NCBI GenBank assembly: GCA_051453625.1
Contig: JBOZIK010000001.1
Coordinates: 127,892,857 to 127,956,856, forward strand
Length of the DNA stretch: 64,000 nt
Source: Welwitschia mirabilis
Taxonomy: Eukaryota; Gnetophyta; Gnetopsida; Welwitschiales
Direction: 5' to 3'
Shown: one piece after another, positions 47,627 through 59,730 of the stretch
Position numbering within the stretch: position 1 is the stretch's first letter
Layout: every line of letters starts with the position of its first letter
Translations under genes and position numbers: made by a program
Notes under the pieces: generated by a model
The model's database searches: none
Told to the model about the DNA's origin: nothing
The model's input: only the letters and a program-made list of their open reading frames with translations

Positions 47627-48935
47627 TATTAGATTATATATTGCCAATTAATGTCAAACTAAAGTTTTCTATGAAGAAAACTTTGTGTATCTTTATGCAA
47701 AAAATATTGATCACTTGAAAGCTAGAAGGTAAAGCAGTGAATGTTATATTTTGATTACTAAAACCTGTCAAGTTTTATTACCTTCTTAAGGGATTGATAG
47801 AAATTATAAGGGGTCGATCACACTTGGAGTAAACTCTCAGAATGGAACTGAATTCATAAGGATTAATTAAATTTTTGAGGGATTGACCGGACCTAGTAAC
47901 TTGAGAACTACTACTCTTAAACTAATTATTAAGGAATCGAGATTATCTAAACCTTAGCACTATGCATTTGATACTCCTAAACTAATCCTTAAGGGGTTGA
48001 CTAAACATGTAAGAGGTCTACTAAAACTAATGCACAAAATTGGAATGGATTTCATCAGGACCAAGTGGGTGACCAAATAAATATGTAAGTAATCGAATGA
48101 GTAGTCAACTAGACCCTAAGGGATCAACTAGGCATGAAGCTATAAGAAATTGAGATGAGCAAAAAGTTCACTTCAGTGACCTATTTAAGTCACAGCATCA
48201 AGACAAATCAACCAGACATTTGAAGGGTCAACTGGCTAAAATGGAAATGAAAATTTTATATCCATTATGTATCCATTACATAGTCATTTAGTAGCCATTG
48301 TAAGTGCATTTTTAATTCTAATAATCCTAAAAGCCTTCCATTATAAATAGCTAAGAGTAAATCACTATAGAACCTTTTATCAAACTATTTAATCTTAGTG
48401 ATTGATTATTATACTATCTTGGCATTGTATTCTTGACTAAAGATGAACATCTGTTATATATTTTCAGATGACATCAAATCTATAGTACTCCATTATTCAT
48501 AGATTGTATCATTTATAGGAGAAGTGCTCCATTAGTTTCATTGAGTCAAATAATGAATGATACTAGTGCACTTAGGCATTCTTTCATTACTACCATAATT
48601 TATTACAAAAGTTTGACTGAGCCTTCATAAAAAGTCTAATTGTAAAAGAGTATAAATAAACTTGAAATACCTGGAAGAGTTAATGGGGATTCAAACTAGG
48701 CTTGATGATAAGCTAATCATTAAGAGTGGATTAGGAGGTTTTCTCAAACCAATATATAACTTGTATACATATGATCAATATTTTTATGTTTTCTATTATT
48801 TTCATTTTTTTGAATATATTTAGCTTTTATGCACATTTTGTTTTTGTGATTTATTTTAAATAAGTTTATATCATGAATTTATTTGAATAATTTTTAGAAA
48901 CCTATTCATCCCCTTCTAAAGTTCTCGATATCATG
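47627..48935 (+). repeat. 3' LTR of copia B
   Basis: 1309 bases from TATTAGATTATATA to CTCGATATCATG. TATA box at 48342-48349. It pairs with 41189-42442. Confidence 0.88.
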
Positions 48936-48940
48936 ACCAT

Positions 48941-51106
48941 GATTACAAATCTTTTACTTTAGGATTTCAAAGTTATAATATTGGAGTCACCCAATCTTAA
49001 GACATTCACATATTTATGAACTTCATTTCAAAGGAATATGCCTTCATTCTTTTATTCTCTCTTAATGGTATGAGTATTTAATTATTTAAGTATTTCCTCA
49101 CTTATTTTTAATCTCATACTTCATCATTGTCCTTAAGAGTACTTGGTTATATGCAGTGTACTTTAAGAAGGGGAAAAAAGAAGAAAAAGAAGAAGAAGAA
49201 AAATAAATAATGATCATGATCTTTCATATTTGAGCTAAAAAAATGATTACCATGATGTTCTATCACACTGGAATAAATTTTTTTGAGAGGAAATTTTGGC
49301 GGTGTTGATAGTTGTAAGAACTCTATTAAGGAATTAGTTGATGATGCTTCATAACTTCTTACTCTTATAAAAGTTGTTACACTTCCCTCATCATGGAAAT
49401 AATTATCACTTAAAGGCTATGGGATTAGTGATGTCCCTGGTATCATAAGAGGCATTACTTAATTCTCATAATCCTAGTGCATATAATACTTCTACATGAT
49501 CATTTCGCTTTTTTGGATTGTGGTGTTATTTTGGAGTGTAAGCAGGTGGATCTATTTTTGAGTAGCTTTTAATTTTATCATTTATTAAGTGAATACATTA
49601 GATATATGTGGAAATGTAATAATCATTATCCATTTCAGTGGTGCTTTCTAAATTTTTTACATTACATCATACATCATTAATTAGGTAATTCTATGATTCC
49701 TTCTAAGAGAGTTTATTAAGGTAGAATTTAGGTAGGTAAGCAATATTCTTCATGTTTTCTTTAGTTATTTTGCTTAGTATTTCAAAGTTACTTATGTACT
49801 TTTTTAGTAAAATATTTAGGACTTAATCATTTAGTAGTTTTTTATTATTATTTTGTCTTCATTTGTGGTTTTTATCTATAAGGGTTGACCTTCTTTTAGC
49901 ACTTTTAATATATGGAATTCCTTTCATTCATGATGATACCTTTTCCATTTCTTTTTGAGTTTTAGCATATCCACTTACTGCTCTTCTATGATTTTGAATT
50001 TGAACATATTTGAGGATTTTCTTTAGCATCTCTTCTCTCTACTTGGGGCATTATCATTACCCTATCTGATAGCTATTTTTTCTTACCTTAAGTTCTTTTC
50101 ACTTTTGATCCTTTTACCATGATCATTTTGATAATGATTCTTAGCTGTTGTCCATCTTTTGGACTTCATGATGACTTTCTAAGGTCATACTATTGCTATC
50201 ATGAATTATCTAACTCTACCTAGACTTTAGTATTTTTCCAATTCTTTCTTTTCTAATCATCATTTTACATCTATTATCTAAATGACGATATGAATGATAA
50301 CATCTCCTTCTTTGTTATTATAATACAGGACATATTGATTTACCTGTTGGAGGAAAGGAAATATTTCTAATATGTTTCTAAGATATTTAAGTAAAAATTT
50401 TAATTATAAAGGACATTTCAAGATTTTACGATACTTATATATGATGCACTAGTTAGGATATGATTTTATATTATTTGTATAATATGCATTATAAACATTT
50501 TTAAGTACACCATAATAGAGGAGTTGTAGGACCTTCTTGTAGGTGTGATTCAGTGGATTTAGAACACCATGAATAAGGGAAGTAATGTTATGATTATTTT
50601 TGATTAATTTACTTAGTTTAGATTGTACTTAAAACTCACTAATTAATTTATACACATTATTTTAAGTTACTACTGATTTGTTTATTCATATGCATTATCA
50701 TTTTTTTTGAGTTATCATGGTTATATCTTATGATTATTTTTGTGTCTGATATACAATTTTTATTTCATGATGTAACTAACATTTAAGTGAGAGGATAACA
50801 TATACTATAGTACTTTAATTTTTTTAATGATCATGTTTTTAAACACTTAACACATGTTCTAATTTCTTAAGTATGTCGATCCCACAGTTATCTAGAAAAC
50901 ATTTAGGATGATAACACTATTACACATTTTGAAAAGGTAATATGTGAGTTTACTAGTTTTTGATATTTAATCTTGCATGATAAACAATTTTGAATTTAAT
51001 TTGTTTTCTCCAACTATTGTTTATCTTGATTAATTTGGCTTGCAATTTATAGTTTATCACTTACTTTGTTAGGGATTAATAAGGATAAATTGGAGGCTAT
51101 GTTGTG
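48941..51106 (+). other. 3' non-coding region of INT-b
   Basis: Continues INT-b after copia B and aligns with 31740-33858. It contains a purine simple-repeat patch (49169-49205) and ends with AATTGGAGGCTATGTTG, a weak polypurine tract, before LTR-c. No coding sequence seen. Confidence 0.75.
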
Positions 51107-52961
51107 ATGCTAAGTTGTATGTATTCAATAAGGCATTTTGATTTTTCTATAATATATTTAAATAGATTTAGATGAAATTTTTATGATTATGAATAGTTAA
51201 TGAGATGATCATAGAGACGTATAATTCTTAATGTATTTAGAGGTATTCTAGGTAGATCCTGATACTTAGCATTTTGAAGAGAAAACCCATGATGCAGAAG
51301 GCTAATTTCTATTAATTTAAAGGCTTAGAAAGCCTATTATCCCTTTTATTATCATAATAATAGTCAAGAAGATAGTGATGCTGACATGAACTGAAGGCTA
51401 TAAGGTTGACTATAAGGCTAAAAACTAATGAGTCATCTTCTGTTGAGAGGCGTCATTCCCATAGTCCTCTAGATAATAGGTAGAATGATAACTATTTTAT
51501 ATGAATAAAATAAATTATCTTTGTAATGGGATCATGTGCCTCATGTGGACTACTAGGGTTTCATCTTTGATTCTTAGGCTTCATTTTTAAAAACTTTAAT
51601 GTAAAACTATAAATACCTCNNNNNNNNNNNNNNNNNNNNNNNNNNNNNNNNNNNNNNNNNNNNNNNNNNNNNNNNNNNNNNNNNNNNNNNNNNNNNNNNN
51701 NNNNNNNNNNNNNNNNNNNNNNNNNNNNNNNNNNNNNNNNNNNNNNNNNNNNNNNNNNNNNNNNNNNNNNNNNNNNNNNNNNNNNNNNNNNNNNNNNNNN
51801 NNNNNNNNNNNNNNNNNNNNNNNNNNNNNNNNNNNNNNNNNNNNNNNNNNNNNNNNNNNNNNNNNNNNNNNNNNNNNNNNNNNNNNNNNNNNNNNNNNNN
51901 NNNNNNNNNNNNNNNNNNNNNNNNNNNNNNNNNNNNNNNNNNNNNNNNNNNNNNNNNNNNNNNNNNNNNNNNNNNNNNNNNNNNNNNNNNNNNNNNNNNN
52001 NNNNNNNNNNNNNNNNNNNNNNNNNNNNNNNNNNNNNNNNNNNNNNNNNNNNNNNNNNNNNNNNNNNNNNNNNNNNNNNNNNNNNNNNNNNNNNNNNNNN
52101 NNNNNNNNNNNNNNNNNNNNNNNNNNNNNNNNNNNNNNNNNNNNNNNNNNNNNNNNNNNNNNNNNNNNNNNNNNNNNNNNNNNNNNNNNNNNNNNNNNNN
52201 NNNNNNNNNNNNNNNNNNNNNNNNNNNNNNNNNNNNNNNNNNNNNNNNNNNNNNNNNNNNNNNNNNNNNNNNNNNNTTTGTAACAGGAGATCAAAGGGTA
52301 AAGATCCATCCTATGCTATAGAGAGAAGTCTTTCTTGGTTTTGGATTATGTACCCTTTATTAAGGTATTATTGTTTTATAAGTGGATGTTAGTTTAAAAT
52401 TAGTAAAATATTCATTTACTTCTATTATGTACATCTCCCTTATAGTTTATGTTGGTTATGATTCTATGATAGTCTCATAGTTGTTCTAGATCATAAGAGA
52501 AACCTTTATTAAGGTTGATATTATTAGTTTAGTACTTGTATTCATCTCATATTACATTTTATAGCTTAATAGTTGCATTTATCTATATTTTTTTTAATGT
52601 ACCTTATAGCTTATGTTGGTTAATGTTAAGTGATAGTTCTTCCTAATTGATCTAAATTATAAGCGCTAATCTTAGTGATAAAAATATTAGTAGCCAAATA
52701 GATTCATTTTCATTCCATTGATAAGAATTGCATTTGTGTTTATCTTGTATTGTATTTCTACATTGTTTCTTAATTTTATTTACCTAAAAGAAAAAGACTA
52801 AAAATACTTTTAAAATTAATTATCTAACTTATATCTTAGTGCCTTCAATGCATTATAACATTCAGGTTAACTCTTAGCTATACTAGTGTGTGTTTTATGC
52901 AAGCATTTGTAATTTACAAGATTTTCATAAGAACTTAATTGCATTAGTTCACACTATAACA
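51107..52961 (+). repeat. LTR-c
   Basis: Begins TGATGCTAAGTTGTATG. TATA box TATAAATA at 51608-51615 just before the gap. It ends ATAACA at 52961. The next bases (TCATCCAATT) are not a primer site, so this is the right-hand end of the complex. Non-N length is 1198, only about 30 short of LTR-b. Confidence 0.87.
51620..52276. other. Assembly gap, 657 N, inside LTR-c
   Basis: In LTR-b the sequences matching the two gap edges are only about 42 bases apart. The gap is therefore oversized or hides an insertion of about 600 bases. Confidence 0.95.
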
Positions 52962-55219
52962 TCATCCAATTCTATGCAAATAAATTTTCATTTTTCATAT
53001 ACACTCTTGATTACATTTATTATATTTTTAAAACTTAGGTATTTGTTAAAAATTCTACATTAATAGACTAATTAAAATTCATCTTTTACATTTTCATTTT
53101 GAAATCATTACATTTAGTCCTTATTTTTCATCTTGTTTCAGTATTTTCTAAGCTTTCATAGCTATATCATTTAGATTTAAAATTTTAAGACATTATGACT
53201 AATGTTTTTAGCTTTGATTTTTTTATTTACATTATTTTCCAATTTATCTTTCCTATTTTAGTCATGCATTACACATTTGTATTTTTAGTTATTTCCTTTT
53301 CTAACTTATTCTTGATCACACTGGCACATGCATCATTCATTCATCATTGTATTTACATTTAAATTTTTCATCTTAAAAACTTTGAAGATAAAGTTTAACT
53401 TTAGGTGGGGAAGTGGCATTTACATTTAAAGTAATTACTTTTCATGCTATATCTTTTACTCAAAGTGTAATTTTAGAATAAACTAGCCAATTTATTTCTA
53501 AATCATCCTTCATCTTATCATACTTTATTAAATTGATTTGTAATTTTTAACATGTTATCTAATTTTTTGACATTCTTTTTTACTAAGGTACTAGTAAAAG
53601 GTTGGTTGGAGGATATGATAACACTTAAAAATTGACATTTATATTAAGGAAGTAAAGCATTATTAGCAAGTTTAATTTAATCATCATGGTAGTTTTATGC
53701 ATTTTTTACACTCAAGGCATGAAAATATTATTTTACTATTAATATGCCTAAACACTATAATTTTGTAGGTTAAATGGAATCCTAGGAGTATCATGATAGG
53801 AGATTGAGTTGTGTGGAGCATACTTGATGATAGCATTAATCACAGGCATAGCAGCACTAGTTGCTTAGAGAAAAACAATATCTACTTACATTCTTGAGTT
53901 CTCTTAATGCATGTAATTCATACCCATGATTTCTACAAAGAGAAGATACATGAAAAATATTTTTTAAGAATAAAAAATTAATTTAGCCTCATGACTAAAT
54001 AAATATTTTATTTATTTTTGGGCATTCTTTAGAATGATTCCATTAGGCCTTAAAAATCCTAATTAAAAACCTTAATCCAATCCTGCAAGTACCCTTCCTC
54101 ACTTTAGTTTAAGGGGATAACTTTCAATGTGATATTTTAACAAGATTGAAGATTTAATCATGAATTCTTTCTAAGAATTTCATAGGGATGAACTAGCTAT
54201 CAAACCAGCATGATGCTTCTTGGTCTAGCATGAATACATTTTCTAATTGTATGCTTTACTTATTTTAATAATAAAATACTACATGTTCTTGGTGCATTAC
54301 TTTGATATCAATTTGTGATTGTCATACCTATTACGCTTATGATTGATTAAGTCATGCTTTTACTTTAAGATCTAGTTTAGTTATTTTCCTTTACATTCTA
54401 GCTTACATAGCCTAAATGTTTATTTGCTGGATTTTGGGAGACCTCTACTTTCTATGCTTATTTTATTCTTACTATAAAAGCTAGGTTGCTTAACTATATT
54501 ACTCTCATGTTTATGACAAACATGATTATGCCATTATTCTTTATCTTGAACTAATGAAATACTCATGATCATAGTGGACTATACTATTATAAATGAGTTG
54601 GAAGTAAAACTACATGTTTTTATTATAAGTATTTATGCTTTTTTTTGAAGTTGTTAGGTTATTTTAAATTATATGTCTGGTTTCTAGTGCTTTAAATATC
54701 ATTTCAATCTCTATTACTTTCTGCTTTTGTGCTTGATTCACTGATAGCTTTCATCATCTATCTTTGAAAAAGAATGATACTAGAACTATACTATAAATAG
54801 AAGTCCTAGTAGTTTTGGTAAAATTTGGGTTTGATCATGTAACATTTATATTCTTAAGGTGATCTTATGAATTACTATATATTAATAATAGATAAAAGCA
54901 TAATCAAATTTCACCACAATCATGCACTTATGATTATTTTTAAATTTCAAATGCATACTATATAATATGTAAATAAGACTCTTTGATACAGTGGCTTGAT
55001 CATGAGGTTGTGCCATCATTTCTGCATTTCATTATCATAGCATAATGTCATTATTCCCAATCCATCACAGCCTCTTAATTAATTCATATTAGCATAGATG
55101 CATATCTTTAAGGCCAATCATGTTCTAATACCTTCTTGTAATAAATCTATAGAGTCTTTTCATTATCATTTATCAATCTCTAATTCCTAGTTCACTCATT
55201 CATAAAACCCATAGAACCT
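52962..55219. other. AT-rich spacer with element-like remnants
   Basis: No domain seen. Near 53390-53430 the phrase AAGTTTAACTTTAGGTGGGG, followed by AAGTGGCATTT, resembles the purine-rich segment found after pol in plant gypsy elements. The stretch near 54000-54120 has the poly-pyrimidine feel of an Athila 3' region. Probably another decayed element without recognisable pol. Confidence 0.4.
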
Positions 55220-55795
55220 ATGATGGATCTACTTACTTCTCTTCAAATCTAGTTATATGAGCAGTAGGAGTCTCAACAACAAATGATGTTCCTACTTGAG
55301 AAGATGATGAGGTACAAACATGAACCGGAGACATTTTAACCTCCTCCTTATTTTTGATCCTACTCACTAATACCATCCTCTACTCCTTCACTAAGCTATT
55401 CAAGTTTGGTAATGAATGAGAAGGAAAAGTTAGAGGAGTAGGAAAAGAAGCCTATATAGGAGGAGATTGAAGAGGAACCTATGGAAAAGAAATCAGAGGA
55501 GAACTAAGTAGAGAATTCAAAGGATGATGATTATGAGGAGTTATAAAACAAAGATAAATTAGAAAAGGAGGAGGAATATGAGCTCTAAAAGGCATATACA
55601 TCACCTCCCAATTGAACTGAGGCCTCCCTGGAGTTATCTTGATCTTTCTCTTCATAAGAGGCTTCTTCATCATAATAAGGACTTAGAGCATCTTTCCAGT
55701 GAATATGTCATAGGTTTTGAACTAGGGGATTTAATACTCCATAGAAGTCCTCTTCACTAATTTCTACTTCATCCTTAGCCATTGTATTATCTTAA
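55220..55795 (+). pseudogene. Decayed acidic, Gln/Glu-rich reading frame of unknown origin
   Basis: One frame from MMDLLTSLQ at 55220 runs about 190 codons without a frameshift. It has over a dozen stops, nearly all TAG or TAA at places where Gln would fit. Composition changes along it: a Gln/Met helix (QQMMFLLEKMM), then a Pro/Tyr/Ser part, then a strongly acidic part (EKEKLEE, EIEEEPMEKKSEEN, DDDYEEL), then a Ser-rich part. The order 'Gln-rich coiled coil then acidic/proline tail' recalls the C-terminal part of some Athila third ORFs. That is a guess. The opposite-strand frame 55479-55673 is a shadow. Confidence 0.45.
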
Positions 55796-56620
55796 TCATA
55801 TCTCCTAGGCTTATTACATGATGTTATCATTTATAACTAATCCCATCACATCTCTTTCATGAGTGATTCTAACTACTTTTATTTAACGCATTATCCCTTA
55901 CCTTTTATTAATTCATGTATTTTCTCTTGTTATATTGGTTTTTTATATCTTCATCATTATTAATAAAAAAATGGAAAGAGAAAATCGATATTTGTATTAA
56001 AAAATAAACATTCATACTACTCCTTAACATGTTAAAATATTTTTGTTTTACATTTTCTAGATTCTCATGAATATAATATAGTTTACATAATATAGTTTTT
56101 TTAATTATTTTTTTATAATACTATGTATATTATCTTGAGATAAAATAGAATTTGATGTAATTAAAGCATATGATTAATGACAATGTTAGCATCCCATCAA
56201 GGTAAAGTTTCACTTCCCTTGTATTTCATTTGTTCTTTATGATTTTTAAATTGTAGACATTAAAAATGTATTTCATTATGCATGAGGCATATACTTAGGG
56301 GAAGAACCCTCTTAAGGAAAGCACCAATATAAGGAGAATTGATAATTTTTCACTTAGTTATCATCAATGATAAAGAGAGAGATTGTTGCATTTCCCAACT
56401 ATCAATTGATGATAAACAAAATTCTATCTAATGTTACCAATTAAATAAAGTTTTTCATAGGATAAACTAAATGGTTTGTAACTAAATATAAAACATATGA
56501 GTATTCATAAGTGAGGCATTAGAAGCTGTATTAAAAAATAAGAGAAGACAGATCAACATGATAGCTAAATAAGTAGAAATTCCTTAGGTGGTTAACTAGT
56601 ATTATCTAAAGGGCATGTTT
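55796..56620. other. Spacer before LTR-d
   Basis: No coding signal. It ends CTAAAGGGCATGTT just before LTR-d, a weak purine tract similar to the one before LTR-b, so an internal region of the same superfamily may once have preceded LTR-d. Confidence 0.4.
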
Positions 56621-57834
56621 TGATGCCAAATTATATGTTTTTCATGGGGTACTTTAAGTAGTTTTGTAAAACATTTAGACAAGTTTAAGTACAAAATGAT
56701 TATTATTGAGAGTTAAGGAGAAAATCACATAAATGCATAAATACTAATACATTTAAAAGCATTTTGGACTAATTCTGATACTTCACATTTTGAGGAGGAA
56801 TTAATGAGCGTTATGGCCAATTTACCTTACTAAATATCTTCAAGAAGGCTTTCATCTCCTCCATTATTTGGATGATAGACCAAGATGACACCACTTTCAT
56901 ACTGACTAGGATGCTGACTAAATTGACATAATAAAGGATAAATATAGGGCTATCTCAACATGGCATCATACCCATCATCATTTAGATGATACACCAAGAT
57001 GACAATCTAATTTTAGTCAATGTACTAAACTTTACCTAACTTGTGTAATATGTCATGCACTTTTTATGTACTATTAGGGTTTCAATGCATCTATTAGATT
57101 TGCTATTATTAGATTCTATTATTATCAATAAATATTTCCTTTATCCTTTACTCTAATCATCTTCATTACACTAAAAATTATCATGACAGTAAATCAAAGG
57201 GCTGGAGGTCTACCCATTAGTTATAAAAAGGGTTATTCCTTAGTATTGGATTCTGTCTTCTTCATTGAGGTAATGCTTCTTTGTAATAGGATGTTGGTTT
57301 TCCTTTTAATAAAAATCTTCTTTTGGTTTTATTCATATTCATGTGCATGTTTCTTTTAGTTTATATTTCTTATGATTTTATGATAGCTTCATTTGTAATA
57401 TAGATCATTAAGGATAACCTTTATTAAGGTTGAAAATGTTAGTTTAGGAAGTTACATTGCATTTTATATTTTCTAGATTAAGCATTACATGTTTTCATAT
57501 TCTATTTTACACACTAGATATAGCCTATGTTGGTTTTGGTTAGTGATAGTTTTTTTGATTAATCTAGATTATACAAGACCAATCTTTATTATAGAGATTT
57601 TGTAGTTTAATAGATATTACATTTAGGGTAGTTTGCATTTTGCATTTGCACAATTTTTTAATTTTCTTACATAATGATGAAAAGTAATTCTTTTTATTCC
57701 TTTTTAGTGCCTTTGATGGATTACAACATTTAAGTCCACTTCCATCTATGTTAGTATGTTGTGTTTGTGCATATATTTATGATTTATATGATTTGATAAA
57801 AGACATAATGTATGCATAACTATTCATTACAACA
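56621..57834 (+). repeat. LTR-d (related Athila-like LTR)
   Basis: 1214 bases from TGATGCCAAATTATATG to ATTACAACA. It aligns with LTR-b but is clearly more diverged than LTR-a and LTR-c are, so it is a separate subfamily member. Confidence 0.82.
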
Positions 57835-57837
57835 TCT

Positions 57838-57855
57838 TGGTATCATTTCTAGGGA
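57838..57855 (+). promoter_or_regulatory. Primer binding site of INT-d
   Basis: TGGTATCATTTCTAGGGA is the best-preserved gypsy primer site of the window after the minus-strand one, three bases after LTR-d. Confidence 0.8.
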
Positions 57856-58858
57856 AAGTCTTAAGAAGTTTAAGGATTATCATGACCTAGATAAGTGCTT
57901 TAGATTTTGATTCAAGTATTTGTTTGTGATAGCATTGTATTTTTACTATAAATATCATAGTTTTTCTTTTTACATTTTTTTAACATTTTTCATTTTTCAT
58001 TCTACATTTTTTGAGCTTATTATCCTATTTATCATTCAGATGACATAGACAAACGATGGTCTAGGGTTAATATTTTCTATTTTTTTCATAGATTTATTTT
58101 TAATTTTCTACCATATAATTAGTAGATATTATCTACTCTATCATCTAGATGAAACAGGAAGAAGATCAATAGTAGGTTTATATTATAGTTTTTAATGATT
58201 TTAGTTTTTGTTTTCATTATTTTCTATTTTTGTTTTCTGATCATCTAAGATATTGTCTAGATAATAAATGAGATGATAAATAGATAAACATTTTGATAAG
58301 CATGTAAGAAGTAATAAAATTTAGTAAAAATCTAAAATATCTAAGGGAACAAAGCTTACTCAGAAAATATTAGAAAAGGCATACTTGACAAAAAATAAAA
58401 TATTGGTATGCACACCTAAGATATATAATTTCCAAGATTTGAAGAAAACTTTTTTCTACTTTTGTTATTTTAGAACCAAAGTATGAGATAAATCATTTTA
58501 TTTCCTTCTTATTAATGAGTAGCGTTGATAAATACAAATATTGATACCCTTTAGTTCAAATTCAAATGTTACCATAGAAGAGATAATTACTAAAAGGATA
58601 CATGAAAGATAAAAATATTATCACTTATCTTTTAATGATGATCTAGAACTTAAAATCAATAATTATTCTTATTCATCCTTCCCATTTACTACTAAGAATA
58701 ATGATAAAAGACCACTATAAGAAATATTGACTAAAATGAAAACTAAACAAAGAAGGGAAAAAAACATATAAATTCTAAGAATAATGAAAATAAAACACTT
58801 ACAGAAATATTTCAAGCACAATTCTGCTAGAAAATCAAATGATGTTAAGACTAGGACC

Positions 58859-59380
58859 CCTTCCTCTTTTTAAACTTCTTATTTTTTCCCTCCTTCTTTT
58901 CAAACTTTAATTGAAAATGACTATGATAGTTTGCTGTATTTTATGGATTTTAAATCATTTAATGAAAAATCCTACATTTATTTTAGTGAATTCTAACCAT
59001 ATTCCATGGATCATTATGAAGAACAACTATTTTTCATGAGCTATTATGAGGAACAATCATCTTCCATCTATTATCATGAAGAAGAAGATTCAACTAGCAT
59101 AAGTTACTATGAAGAAAGAAATAACTTAGTGATAAAAATGCTTAAGAAAATGAAAATGAGATAACAAAATACCAACAAGAACTTAGAAAATTTGATTGGA
59201 ATGTTTCAACAAATTTTATTACAAATTCAACAATCTCAAGATTCTTTAACACAACAGACCTATCCTACTACATCCCACATTCAGAATTATGAGGAGAACT
59301 TAGAAGTAACAAGCAATAACAATTTTTGCTTTAACATAAAAATGAAAATATGGATCAAACTACAACTTCAAACTTATTAG
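58859..59380 (+). pseudogene. Unrecognised INT-d frame 1, Tyr/Glu repeats and Gln-rich helix
   Basis: One frame of 174 codons with three stops. It contains four short repeats of an aromatic pair followed by acidic residues (HYEEQ, YYEEQ, YHEEED, YYEER) at about 58990-59130. A Gln-rich segment with FQQILLQIQQSQDSLTQQ follows at 59203-59256. Unlike the surrounding relics, its CAA codons have largely survived. I do not recognise the family. Being downstream of a gag start, it may be a modified gag. Confidence 0.45.
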
Positions 59381-59730
59381 AAGATGGACAACAAAACGAA
59401 GACAATGATGATTTAACTCTATTATTTAATAATAAGAATGAATATAAATATTTATTAGATGATGAGATAGATTATAATTTCATTCACTCCCTATTAGAAA
59501 ATAAGGATCAAATACAAGAATTAACTCATTAAAAATTTAAAAATTCTTTAAACTGTAATAAACATAATGATTACATTTCTTCTTCTAATGAATCTAATGA
59601 ATTAGAAAATAATAGAATACAGCAAAATGATAAGAATGGTCAAGAAGAATAAGATGATGATGATATTAAAATATTAGACCATATTACTGGATTTTACTTT
59701 GTAATTAGGATAAAAAAGTTCAATATTTAA
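59350..59730 (+). pseudogene. Unrecognised INT-d frame 2, Asn/Asp/Glu-rich
   Basis: Overlaps the end of frame 1 by 31 bases in another frame. It opens MDQTTTSNLLEDGQQNEDND at 59350, is clean to 59532, then continues past two stops to about 59730. It is strongly acidic and Asn-rich (NNKNEYKYLLDDE, NESNELENNRIQQNDKN, DDDD). Probably the continuation of frame 1 after a frameshift. No known domain. Confidence 0.4.

Larger units (their letters stand above)
41189..48935 (+). mobile_element. Copia B: Sirevirus-like Ty1/copia element with pol, without third ORF
   Basis: LTRs at 41189-42442 and 47627-48935; target duplication ACCAT at 41184-41188 and 48936-48940. INT-a has the empty site near 31739. 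Order: primer site, shortened gag, protease, integrase, RT, RNase H. After RNase H (about 47030) there is only a short non-coding stretch, so the third ORF is deleted. Two 100-N gaps (45214-45313, 46035-46134) lie in RT and both have duplicated flanks. LTRs differ at roughly one base in five by eye, so the insertion is old. Confidence 0.88.
4978..52961 (+). mobile_element. Athila-like complex: LTR-a, INT-a, LTR-b, INT-b, LTR-c
   Basis: Three homologous LTRs (4978-5604 plus 17547-18156; 33859-35088; 51107-52961) alternate with two homologous internal regions. With nested copia and minus-strand insertions removed, the LTRs are about 1.2 kb and each internal region is about 8.2 kb. Both internal regions run primer site, gag, protease, RT, RNase H, integrase, then a long 3' non-coding region. 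LTRs begin TGATGC (TAATGC in LTR-a) and end in ..CA-like sequence. This layout is expected from unequal recombination between related copies, or from insertion of one copy into the LTR of another. Bases beside the outer ends (TATTG and TCATC) do not match, so no target duplication is visible for the whole. Confidence 0.8.

Noticed and set aside
51596-52309. 237-codon minus-strand frame
   Set aside because: Almost entirely N inside LTR-c.
55479-55673. 64-codon minus-strand frame
   Set aside because: Antisense to the decayed acidic frame at 55220-55795.
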